This document shows positions 1-6,424 of a DNA stretch of 10,759 bases, piece by piece. The position numbers were made by a program, and so were the translations under genes. The notes beneath the pieces are model-generated. The model did not search any database, was not told the origin of the DNA, and saw only the letters and a program-made list of their open reading frames with translations. The stretch spans positions 1-10,759 of the forward strand of contig WNEB01000033.1 in the NCBI GenBank assembly GCA_009914575.1, written 5' to 3'. Every line of letters begins with the position of its first letter. The first letter of the stretch is position 1. The stretch comes from Burkholderia gladioli. GTDB taxonomy: Bacteria; Pseudomonadota; Gammaproteobacteria; Burkholderiales; Burkholderiaceae.

Positions 1-203
1 GCGAGCTTCAACGGCGGCCGGGCGGCTTGCCGTCGGGCGATGCGAGCCGCTTGGGCGACACGTGGGCAGTACAGGCCGTTGGTCTGCGTGTTGCGGGCCA
101 GTTCGCGACTCAACGTCGAGGGGGAGCTCAATCGCTCGTCCCGCCAGAAATCGATTCGCATACGTTCTTCAGGTTGCAGTTGTTGGTACGTTATCTTTGC
201 CAT
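1..203 (-). pseudogene. IS30-family transposase, N-terminal fragment with shortened HTH
   Basis: The ATG is at 203-201 on the minus strand, and 67 codons are visible before the window edge. The protein starts MAKITYQQLQPEERMRIDFW and contains SPSTLSRELARN, the hallmark of the IS30 helix-turn-helix (typical form GRSPSTISRELRRN). It continues with the usual Arg/Ala-rich stretch (AQAARIARRQAARP). In family members about ten residues (roughly LRAIARLLGR) separate the first helix from SPST. Here the two parts are joined directly (DERLSS-PST), which looks like an in-frame deletion of about 30 nt that removes most of the DNA-recognition region. The transposase is therefore probably inactive. The catalytic DDE domain lies outside the window, so I cannot say whether the rest is intact. 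IS30 identity is well supported; the deletion is inferred from memory of the family pattern. Confidence 0.7.
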
Positions 204-229
204 TCGCGGACTTTACCGGTTGGCGAAGG

Positions 230-255
230 TGTTGCACTTCAGATTTGAGGCCGCC
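230..255. repeat. candidate IS30 terminal inverted repeat
   Basis: The stretch beginning TGTTGCACTTCAGATTTGAG resembles terminal repeats of IS30-family elements, read outward from the transposase. It lies 27 nt upstream of the transposase ATG, where a left terminal repeat is expected. The partner repeat is not in the window, so this rests on position and resemblance only. Confidence 0.4.
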
Positions 256-266
256 CCGTATATATT
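232..266 (+). promoter_or_regulatory. possible IS-derived outward promoter for the phosphonate operon
   Basis: An AT-rich TATATATT at 259-266 is the only good -10-like sequence ahead of the first operon gene. TTGCAC at 232-237, inside the putative IS30 repeat, resembles a -35 box. The spacing of 21 bp or more is longer than ideal. A start site 6-8 nt after 266 would fall at or next to the ATG at 273, giving a nearly leaderless mRNA. The sequence is suggestive but weak, and the native promoter may have been lost or displaced by the insertion. Confidence 0.25.
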
Positions 267-272
267 CCGCCG

Positions 273-935
273 ATGGACCAAAGAAAATTCATCGCGCCGC
301 CGCCTCCCCGCACGTGGGATGCGCGGCTCGCGCGCAGGCTCGTCACGCCGCTCGTCGACACGCCCGCCGCCCCGAACCACCTGACCACGCTGCGCCTGCT
401 GATCGGCCTCGCGGGGGCTGTCTGCCTCGCCCAGGGCGGCTTCGGCTGGATCAACGCCGGCGCGTTCCTGATCGTGCTGTCGAACTTCGTCGATCACACC
501 GACGGCGAACTGGCCCGCATCAGCGGCAAGACCAGCAAGATCGGCCACTTCTACGATCTCGCCAGCGACGCGGTGATCACCGTCGCGCTGTTCGTCTGCA
601 TGGGCGCGGGCGTGGTGGCGCAAGGCGGCCACATGTTCGCGTCGCCGGTGCTGCTCGGCACGGTGGCCGGCGCGGTCGTGGCGCTGATCTTCTTCCTGCG
701 CATGCGCATCGAATCGTTCGCCGGCAAGGCCGGCACCAAGCAGGCCTCGATCTGCGGCTTCGAAACCGAAGACGTGCTGTACCTGCTGCCCATCGTCACG
801 CTGCTCGACGGCGTCGAGCGGTTCGTCCTGGCCGCAGCGATCGGCGCGCCCGTGTTCGCGGCCTGGGTCGTGATCGATTACTGGCGCGTCGTGCGCCGCG
901 GCGCCGTGCCGGCCGCCGACACCCCGAAGGCCTGA
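273..935 (+). CDS. CDP-alcohol phosphatidyltransferase family membrane protein
   Basis: The 220-residue protein belongs to the CDP-alcohol phosphatidyltransferase superfamily, whose members displace CMP from a CDP-activated donor with an alcohol acceptor at the inner membrane. The complete signature D-x2-D-G-x2-A-R-x8-G-x3-D-x3-D is present. D74, D77, G78, A81-R82, G91, D95 and D99 are all in place, so the Mg-binding catalytic site looks intact. Hydrophobic segments lie near residues 40-73, 100-118, 124-146, 173-188 and 190-212. The ATG at 273 is the only start possible after the in-frame stop at 246-248, and no clear Shine-Dalgarno precedes it. The stop is 7 bp before the oxygenase start, so the two genes are one transcription unit. 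Placed with PEP mutase, Ppd, PhnW and nucleotidyltransferases, it most likely transfers aminoethylphosphonate from CMP-AEP to a lipid or glycan acceptor. That role is inferred from context; the family is clear. Confidence 0.88.
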   Translation: MDQRKFIAPPPPRTWDARLARRLVTPLVDTPAAPNHLTTLRLLIGLAGAVCLAQGGFGWINAGAFLIVLSNFVDHTDGELARISGKTSKIGHFYDLASDAVITVALFVCMGAGVVAQGGHMFASPVLLGTVAGAVVALIFFLRMRIESFAGKAGTKQASICGFETEDVLYLLPIVTLLDGVERFVLAAAIGAPVFAAWVVIDYWRVVRRGAVPAADTPKA

Positions 936-942
936 CCATTCC

Positions 943-1750
943 ATGAGTACCCAGACAGAAGCCGGATTCGAACCGCGCGCCAGCGCCCCGGCCACCGGCC
1001 ACGCCGCGTCCGGCAGCGCCGACCGCGCCGTCTCCGGCGCCGCCGCCGCGCTCGATACCGATCATCTGCATCGCGAATTCGACCGCCAGGGCGCGTTCAT
1101 CCATCTGAAATCGTTCCTGCCGCCCGACGCCTCGCAGCGCCTGGCCGACCTCGCGCGCGCTGCTGCCCGACGTCAACCGGAACTACCTGCCCGGCCACAA
1201 GCAGGGCGGCAGCGTCAGCCGCCACACGATCGACGAGAAAGCGCCGTTCATCGCCGAGCTGTATCGTTCGCCGGCGCTGATCGCGTTCCTCGAAAAGCTG
1301 ACCGGCGACACGCTGCAGGTGTCGCCCGCCGACGATCCGCACGGCTACGCGCTCTACTACTACACGAAGCCGGGCGACCACATCGGCTGGCACTACGACA
1401 CGTCCTACTACGACGGCCGCCGCTACACGCTGCTGATCGGCGTGATCGACGAATCGACCTGCCGCCTCGACTACGAACTGCATACGCGCAACCCGGTCGT
1501 GGCCGACGAGCCCGGCACCACGCAGATCCCCGACGGCGGCATCGTGCTGTTCGACGGCGACAAGCTGCGCCGCCGCATCTCGCCGATGGGCGAAAACGAG
1601 ATCCGCGTGTCGCTGACGTTCGAATACGTGACCGACCCGGGCATGCGCCCGTGGAAGCGCTTCATCTCGAACATGAAGGACGCGATCGCGTATTTCGGCT
1701 TCCGCCAGGTCTTCAAGCAGCTCGCCACGCGGCGCCCCGCCCAGAAATGA
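943..1750 (+). pseudogene. non-heme Fe(II)/2-oxoglutarate oxygenase, frameshifted
   Basis: The N-terminal part is read from ATG 943 (MSTQTEAGFEPR...) to about 1158 in one frame. The rest (LLPDVNRNYLPGHKQGG... to the stop at 1748-1750) is in the next frame. The break lies at a CGCGCGCGC tract (1152-1160), and losing two bases (one CG unit) would explain it. Repaired, the protein has about 269 residues. The C-terminal half has the double-stranded beta-helix of 2OG-Fe oxygenases: HIGWHYD supplies H151-x-D153, and RVSLTFEY supplies the 2-oxoglutarate-binding R222. At the distal iron-ligand position the sequence is DKLRRRISP, with Arg (about R211) where His is expected. In this operon the enzyme may have hydroxylated the phosphonate or the modified lipid; the substrate is not readable from sequence. 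The N-terminal 40 residues are Ala-rich and of low complexity. The stop overlaps the next start (ATGA). The frameshift could be a sequencing error. Confidence 0.72.
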
Positions 1751-2745
1751 CGCGCGCCGGAATCGTCCTGCTGTCCATCGGGACGGCACTGTTCATCGCC
1801 CTGCTGTCCTGGCAGGGCTTCGGCGCTGTGGTCTCCACGCTGGCCACGGCCGGCTGTGGGCTGCTGCTGGTCGCCGCGTTCCACCTGATCCCGCTGGTGG
1901 TCGATGCGCGCGCGATCGCCGTGATGTTCCCGCGCGGCACGCCGGGCGTGTCGACGCGCGAGACGCTGTTCGCGCGCTGGGTGCTCGAATCGGTCAACAG
2001 CCTGCTGCCGGTCGGCCAGATCGGCGGCCCGGTGCTGATGGCGCGCTACCTGTCGCAAAAGGGCGTGCCGATACCGCGCGCGGCGGCGGCCGTCACCGTC
2101 AGCACCGCCATGCAGGCGCTCGCGCAAATCCTGTTCGCGCTCGGCGGCATCGCCGTGTTCAGCTTCGGCGCGAACAGCGCGGCGGCCACGCACCTGCGCA
2201 CGCCGGCCCTGATCGCCACCGCCCTGCTCGGCGCCTGCGCGTTCGGCTTCTATCTGGCGCAGCGGCGCGGCCTGTTCGGCCGGGGCCTGCGGATGGTGTC
2301 GAAGGCGCTCGGCCCGCGCGACTGGCCGTCGCTGGCCGCGCGCGCCGACGCGATCGACGCGGCCGTCGGCGAGCTGTACGGCACGCGCAACCGCGTGATC
2401 GCCACGTTCTGGTACAGCTTCGGCGGCTGGCTGCTCGGCACCGGCGAAGTGTGGCTCGCGCTGCACTTCCTCGGCCATCCGGTCAGCTGGGTCGATGCGC
2501 TGCTGCTCGAAAGCGTCGGCCAGGCGATCCGCGGCGCGGCGTTCATGATTCCCGGTTCGCTCGGCGCGCAGGAAGGCGGCTATCTGCTGCTGGCACCGCT
2601 CGTCGGGCTGCCGCCGGACGCGGCGCTCGCGCTGTCGCAGGCCAAGCGCGAGCGCGAGCTCGCGCTCGGCCTGCCCGGCATTCTGTATCTGCATTTCAGC
2701 GAAAGAAACTGGCTGCGGCGCCGTGCGCCGCAGCTCGCGGACTAG
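1747..2745 (+). CDS. UPF0104 / lysylphosphatidylglycerol-synthase-like (HpnL-type) membrane protein
   Basis: The 332-residue polytopic inner-membrane protein belongs to the UPF0104/LPG-synthase transmembrane family, now often called flippase-like and including the hopanoid-associated HpnL. Hydrophobic segments lie at about 5-21, 35-52, 114-140, 152-170, 216-240, 255-275 and 278-290. Family-type motifs are visible: NSLLPVGQIGGP at 84-95 and PGSLGAQEGGY at 269-279, with the buried Gly and Glu residues usual there. It lacks the soluble acyltransferase-like domain of true MprF. Its ATG overlaps the oxygenase stop (ATGA at 1747-1750), which indicates translational coupling. Next to a CDP-alcohol transferase it may move a phosphonate-bearing lipid across the membrane, but that is inference. 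It lies in the same reading frame as the oxygenase N-terminal fragment, so no stop separates them in that frame. Confidence 0.85.
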   Translation: MTRAGIVLLSIGTALFIALLSWQGFGAVVSTLATAGCGLLLVAAFHLIPLVVDARAIAVMFPRGTPGVSTRETLFARWVLESVNSLLPVGQIGGPVLMARYLSQKGVPIPRAAAAVTVSTAMQALAQILFALGGIAVFSFGANSAAATHLRTPALIATALLGACAFGFYLAQRRGLFGRGLRMVSKALGPRDWPSLAARADAIDAAVGELYGTRNRVIATFWYSFGGWLLGTGEVWLALHFLGHPVSWVDALLLESVGQAIRGAAFMIPGSLGAQEGGYLLLAPLVGLPPDAALALSQAKRERELALGLPGILYLHFSERNWLRRRAPQLAD

Positions 2746-2829
2746 GGCCAGCCCGCGCCGTGCCTGGCGGGCGAACCCTCGGTCGGACCGCATCCGGCCA
2801 AGTAACCATTACATAGCGTGGAGTATTCA
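2746..2829 (+). other. largest intergenic gap inside the phosphonate operon
   Basis: These 84 bp are the only real spacing inside the operon. They contain a weak inverted repeat, GCCCGC (2751-2756) with GCGGGC (2767-2772), without a T-tract. An AT-richer stretch around 2801-2815 (AGTAACCATTACATA) could hold a weak promoter but has no convincing -35 box. A clear ribosome-binding site, GGAG at 2820-2823, sits 6 nt before the ATG at 2830. Confidence 0.4.
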
Positions 2830-3597
2830 ATGCGAGCCATCATCCTGGCCGCGGGCCTCGGCCTGCGCCTGCAACTGCCTCCCGAAGCACAGTATCCGAA
2901 GTGCCTGCTGCGCTTCGACGACGTGTCGCTGCTCGAGCGCCACCTGCGCCTGCTCGAATCGCTCGGCGTGACGGAAATCGTCCTCGCGCTCGGCTTCCAG
3001 CACGAAAAGGTCGAAGCCGAACTGGCCCGCCTCGGGCGCAAGGCCGAAATTGTCCTGAACCCCCGCTTCGATCTCGGCAGCGTGCTGACCGTCCACACCG
3101 CCGCCGACGCGCTCACGCGCGGCGGCGACGTGCTGCTGATGGACGCCGACGTGCTGTACGACGACAGCATCATTCAGGCGCTGGTCGCCAACCCCGAGCA
3201 GGCGGTCGACCGCCTGCTGATCGACCGCGATTTCGAGGCCGGCGACGAACCGGTCAAGCTCTGCGTGAAGGACGGCGTGCCCGTCGAACTGCGCAAGCAG
3301 CTCGCCGTCGATCTGCAATACGACACCATCGGCGAATCGGTCGGCTTCTTCCGCTTCAGCGAAGGCACGGCCCGGCGTCTCGCCAAGATCGTCGCCGGCT
3401 ACGTGGACTCGGGCCGGGCCAACCTGCCCCACGAGGAAGCCGTGCGCGACCTGCTGCTCGAAGGCGACCGCACGTTCGACGTCGCCGACGTGACCGGCGC
3501 CCCGTGGATCGAAATCGATTTCCCGAACGACGTCGCCCGCGCGGCTGACGAAGTTCTCCCGCTGATTCAGCGCAATACCGTAGGAGCCGCACGATGA
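2830..3597 (+). CDS. stand-alone nucleotidyltransferase (PntC/LicC-like cytidylyltransferase)
   Basis: The 255-residue sugar-phosphate-type nucleotidyltransferase has a Rossmann fold that joins an NTP to a phosphate or phosphonate. It begins [14 protein letters not shown], giving the nucleotide-binding LAAG-x-G-x-R motif (G9, G11, R13), followed by P23-K24. The metal-binding LMDADVLYD has D105 and D107. Near the end [13 protein letters not shown] matches the C-terminal W-x-EID pattern of LicC-like cytidylyltransferases. ATG 2830 is preferred over the upstream GTG at 2818, because GGAG at 2820-2823 is spaced 6 nt from it. The stop overlaps the PEP mutase start (ATGA). PntC of Treponema denticola is the characterised 2-AEP cytidylyltransferase of this general type, so CMP-AEP synthesis from CTP is the best guess. 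A phosphorylated alcohol as substrate is the main alternative. The family is certain; the substrate is inferred. Confidence 0.86.
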   Translation: MRAIILAAGLGLRLQLPPEAQYPKCLLRFDDVSLLERHLRLLESLGVTEIVLALGFQHEKVEAELARLGRKAEIVLNPRFDLGSVLTVHTAADALTRGGDVLLMDADVLYDDSIIQALVANPEQAVDRLLIDRDFEAGDEPVKLCVKDGVPVELRKQLAVDLQYDTIGESVGFFRFSEGTARRLAKIVAGYVDSGRANLPHEEAVRDLLLEGDRTFDVADVTGAPWIEIDFPNDVARAADEVLPLIQRNTVGAAR

Positions 3598-5279
3598 ACG
3601 CACGCGAACCGAACAACTTCACCGAATCCCGCGCCGCGCGGCTGCGCCGCATGCTGACGAGCAACCAGCTCGAATTCCTGATGGAAGCGCACAACGGCCT
3701 GTCCGCGCGCATCGTGCGCGAAGCCGGCTTCAAGGGCATCTGGGGCTCGGGCCTGTCGATCTCGGCCGCGCTCGGCGTGCGCGACAACAACGAAGCGAGC
3801 TGGACCCAGGTGGTCGACGTGCTCGAATTCATGGCCGACGCCAGCGATCTGCCGATCCTGCTCGACGGCGACACCGGCTACGGCAACTTCAACAACATGC
3901 GCCGCCTCGTGCGCAAGCTCGAACAGCGCGGCATCGCCGGCGTCTGCATCGAGGACAAGCAATTCCCCAAGACGAACAGCTTCATCGACGGCGAACGCCA
4001 GCCGCTCGCCGAAATCGACGAGTTCGCGGGTAAGATCAAGGCCGGCAAGGATTCGCAGACGGATTCCAACTTCTCGATCGTGGCGCGCGTGGAAGCGCTG
4101 ATCGCGGGCTGGGGCATGGACGAGGCGCTGCGCCGCGCGCACGCCTACGCCGACGCCGGCGCCGACGCGATCCTGATGCACAGCAAGCTGTCGCGCCCGG
4201 ACGAGATCCTCGAATTCGCGCGCCAGTGGAACAACCGCGCGCCGATCGTGATCGTGCCGACCAAGTACTACAGCACGCCGACCGACGTGTTCCGCCAGGC
4301 CGGCATCAGCACCGTGATCTGGGCGAACCATCTGGTCCGCTCGTCGGCTGCCGCGATGCAGGCCACCGCGCGCGACATCTTCGAGAACGAAACGCTCGTC
4401 AACGTCGAGGACCGCGTGGTCACCGTCAACGAGATCTTCCGCCTGCAGGACGCCGACGAATATTCGTCGGCCGAGCGCATCTACCTGTCGTCGTCGCGTT
4501 CGTCGAACTCGGCCATCGTGCTGGCGGCGAGCCGCGGCAAGGGCCTGGAAGCCGTCACCGAAGACCGGCCGAAGGTCATGCTGCCGGTCGCCGGCAAGCC
4601 GCTGCTGCGCTGGATCGTCGACGGCTTCAAGAAGGAAGGCGTCAACGACATCACGGTGGTGGGCGGCTATCGCGCCGACGCGATCGACTCGGCCGGCATC
4701 AAGCTGGTCGTCAACGAGCGCCACGCCGAAACCGGCGAGCTGAGCTTGCTGGCCTGCGCGCTGGGCAAGGTCAAGGGCGACACGATCGTCTCGTACGGCG
4801 ATCTGCTGTTCCGCAGCTACATCGTGCGCGACCTGGCCGAAAGCGACGCCGAATTCACCGTGGTGGTGGATTCCTCGCTGACCGATTCGACCAACCAGAG
4901 CGTGCGCGACTTCGCGCTGTGCTCGTCGGCCGACGACCGCGGCCTGTTCGGCCAGAAGGTCACGCTGCAGCGCGTGGCGAGCGACGCCGGCAACGGCGCG
5001 CCGCACGGCCGCTGGGTCGGCCTGCTGAACGTGCGCGGCGCGGGCGTCGAACGCCTTAAGGCCGCCGTGGCCACGCTGCAGGCGCGCCCCGATTTCGACC
5101 AGTTCGACATTCCGGCGCTGCTCAACGCGCTCGTCGACGCCGGCGAGAAGATCGCGGTGCAATACGTGCACGGCCACTGGCGCGGCGTGAACGACCTCGA
5201 CGAATTCCGTCGCGCCGGCGATTTCGCGCACGGCCAGACGCCGCTCGCGAACGGCGCCGCCGCCCGGGACGCGCAATGA
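3594..5279 (+). CDS. aepX: phosphoenolpyruvate mutase fused to a nucleotidyltransferase domain
   Basis: This 561-residue two-domain enzyme makes the C-P bond. Residues about 20-285 are PEP mutase, which isomerises PEP to phosphonopyruvate. The diagnostic EDK-x5-NS motif is exact ([10 protein letters not shown], residues 120-129), the metal-binding DGDTGYGN is at 91-98 and WGSGLS at 50-55. Residues about 306-550 form a nucleotidyltransferase domain ([14 protein letters not shown] from S306, then [15 protein letters not shown] and [11 protein letters not shown]). Its loop differs from the textbook LAAG-x-G-x-R: Ser313 replaces Gly and Gly317 stands where Arg is usual. The domain may be a specialised subfamily or catalytically altered. 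Such fusions are known in phosphonate clusters and tie C-P bond formation to CMP activation. Start choice is firm: TAGGAG at 3581-3586 lies 7 nt before the ATG. ATGA overlaps join it to the gene before and the gene after. Confidence 0.95.
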   Translation: MNAREPNNFTESRAARLRRMLTSNQLEFLMEAHNGLSARIVREAGFKGIWGSGLSISAALGVRDNNEASWTQVVDVLEFMADASDLPILLDGDTGYGNFNNMRRLVRKLEQRGIAGVCIEDKQFPKTNSFIDGERQPLAEIDEFAGKIKAGKDSQTDSNFSIVARVEALIAGWGMDEALRRAHAYADAGADAILMHSKLSRPDEILEFARQWNNRAPIVIVPTKYYSTPTDVFRQAGISTVIWANHLVRSSAAAMQATARDIFENETLVNVEDRVVTVNEIFRLQDADEYSSAERIYLSSSRSSNSAIVLAASRGKGLEAVTEDRPKVMLPVAGKPLLRWIVDGFKKEGVNDITVVGGYRADAIDSAGIKLVVNERHAETGELSLLACALGKVKGDTIVSYGDLLFRSYIVRDLAESDAEFTVVVDSSLTDSTNQSVRDFALCSSADDRGLFGQKVTLQRVASDAGNGAPHGRWVGLLNVRGAGVERLKAAVATLQARPDFDQFDIPALLNALVDAGEKIAVQYVHGHWRGVNDLDEFRRAGDFAHGQTPLANGAAARDAQ

Positions 5280-6424
5280 TCGAGGCAGCCCAGTTCGTCG
5301 AAACCGCGCGCGCGCGCGGTTTCGATTCGTACGCGGGTGTGCCCTGCTCGTATCTGACGCCGTTCATCAATTACGTCCTGCAGGATCCGTCGCTGCACTA
5401 CGTGTCGGCGGCCAACGAGGGCGACGCCGTCGCGCTCGCGGCCGGCGCCACGCTGGGCGGCCGGCGCAGCATCGCGATGATGCAGAATTCCGGCCTCGGC
5501 AACGCGGTCAGCCCGCTGACCTCGCTGACCTGGACCTTCAAGCTGCCGCAGCTGCTGATCGTCACCTGGCGCGGCAAGCCCGGCGAGCACGACGAGCCGC
5601 AGCACGCGCTGATGGGGCCGATCACGCCGCAGATGCTCGACACCATGGAGATCCCGTGGGAGCTGTTCCCGACCGAGGCCGAGCAGATCGGCCCGGCGCT
5701 CGACCGCGCGATCGCGCACATGGACGAAACCGGTCGGCCCTACGCGCTGGTGATGCAGAAGGGCAGCGTGGCCGCCTATCCGCTCAAGGATGCGCCGATG
5801 CCCGCGCCGCGCCCGCACGTCGTGCCGGCGGCCGCAGCCGGCGCAACGGCCGAGCTGCCGTCGCGCCATGACGCGCTCGCGGTCGTGATCGCGCGCACGC
5901 CGCTCGATTCGGCCGTGGTGCTGGCCTCGACCGGCTTCTGCGGGCGCGAGCTGTATGCGCTCGACGACCGCGCCAACCAGCTATACATGGTCGGCTCGAT
6001 GGGCTGCGTGACGACGCTCGCGCTCGGCCTCGCGCTGGCGCGCCCCGACCTCGCCGTGGTGGCCGTCGACGGCGACGGCGCCGCGCTGATGCGCATGGGC
6101 GCGTTCGCCACGCTCGGCGCCTACGGCCCGAAGAACCTGATCCACCTGCTGCTCGACAACGGCGCGCACGAATCGACGGGCGGCCAGTCCACCGTCTCGC
6201 CGTGCGTGTCGTTCGCGGCCGTGGCCGCGGCCTGCGGTTACGCGTCGGCGCGCGAAGGCGGCCTGGAAGCGATCGACGCGCTGTTCGCCGAGCCGGCCGA
6301 TGGCGCGCGCTTCGCCTGCGTCAAGATCCGCACCGGCGTGCCCGACGGGCTGCCGCGCCCGACCGTGACGCCGGTCGAAGTGAAGGAACGTCTGATGCGC
6401 CACATCGGCGCGGGAGCCCAATGA
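5276..6424 (+). CDS. aepY: phosphonopyruvate decarboxylase
   Basis: The 382-residue thiamine-diphosphate enzyme converts phosphonopyruvate to phosphonoacetaldehyde and CO2, the irreversible step that pulls the unfavourable mutase reaction forward. The pyrimidine-domain Glu is E48 ([12 protein letters not shown]). The family stretches [13 protein letters not shown] near the N-terminus and [15 protein letters not shown] are present. The diphosphate- and Mg-binding motif runs from GDG (266-268) to D294-N295 ([10 protein letters not shown]). Length equals the usual value for the family. A low-complexity Ala/Pro linker at about 170-195 joins the two TPP half-domains. ATG 5276 overlaps the mutase stop (ATGA). 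A perfect 26-bp palindrome starts 22 nt into the gene (separate entry). Confidence 0.95.
   Translation: MIEAAQFVETARARGFDSYAGVPCSYLTPFINYVLQDPSLHYVSAANEGDAVALAAGATLGGRRSIAMMQNSGLGNAVSPLTSLTWTFKLPQLLIVTWRGKPGEHDEPQHALMGPITPQMLDTMEIPWELFPTEAEQIGPALDRAIAHMDETGRPYALVMQKGSVAAYPLKDAPMPAPRPHVVPAAAAGATAELPSRHDALAVVIARTPLDSAVVLASTGFCGRELYALDDRANQLYMVGSMGCVTTLALGLALARPDLAVVAVDGDGAALMRMGAFATLGAYGPKNLIHLLLDNGAHESTGGQSTVSPCVSFAAVAAACGYASAREGGLEAIDALFAEPADGARFACVKIRTGVPDGLPRPTVTPVEVKERLMRHIGAGAQ
5298..5323. repeat. perfect 26-bp palindrome in the 5' end of the decarboxylase gene
   Basis: TCGAAACCGCGCG is followed directly by its reverse complement, CGCGCGGTTTCGA, with no spacer. It encodes part of ETARARGFD near the N-terminus. 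The mRNA could fold into a stem of about 11 bp with a 4-nt loop, starting 22 nt after the ATG. It may be a chance product of Ala/Arg codons in GC-rich DNA. Confidence 0.6.

Larger units (their letters stand above)
1..255 (-). mobile_element. IS30-family element, terminal part (degenerate)
   Basis: This is one end of an IS30-family insertion sequence that continues off the left edge. The minus strand from 203 down encodes the N-terminus of an IS30-type transposase (see the separate entry). Just outside it, at about 230-255, lies a stretch that looks like the terminal inverted repeat. The element therefore appears to end only about 20 bp before the first gene of the phosphonate operon. The exact boundary is inferred, because the other end and any target duplication are outside the window. 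Confidence 0.6.

Noticed and set aside
62..946. 294-codon plus-strand frame overlapping the IS30 fragment and the first operon gene
   Set aside because: Arg/Ala-rich translation with no domain. It is an alternative frame of the CDP-alcohol phosphatidyltransferase gene, whose catalytic motif is complete in the correct frame.
2747..2772. Inverted repeat after the UPF0104 gene as a possible terminator
   Set aside because: The stem is only about 6 bp with a 10-nt loop and there is no T-run, so it is not a convincing terminator and the operon probably continues.
3567..5276. 569-codon open frame on the minus strand opposite the PEP mutase gene
   Set aside because: It is the antisense shadow of a GC-rich gene: the plus strand has exact PepM motifs, a ribosome-binding site and ATGA overlaps, while the minus frame shows no recognisable domain.
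6202..6420. Upstream extension of the transaminase frame inside the decarboxylase gene
   Set aside because: The frame is open by chance. The protein family starts at LLLNPGPVTL, and the ATG at 6421 has the coupling overlap and a ribosome-binding site.
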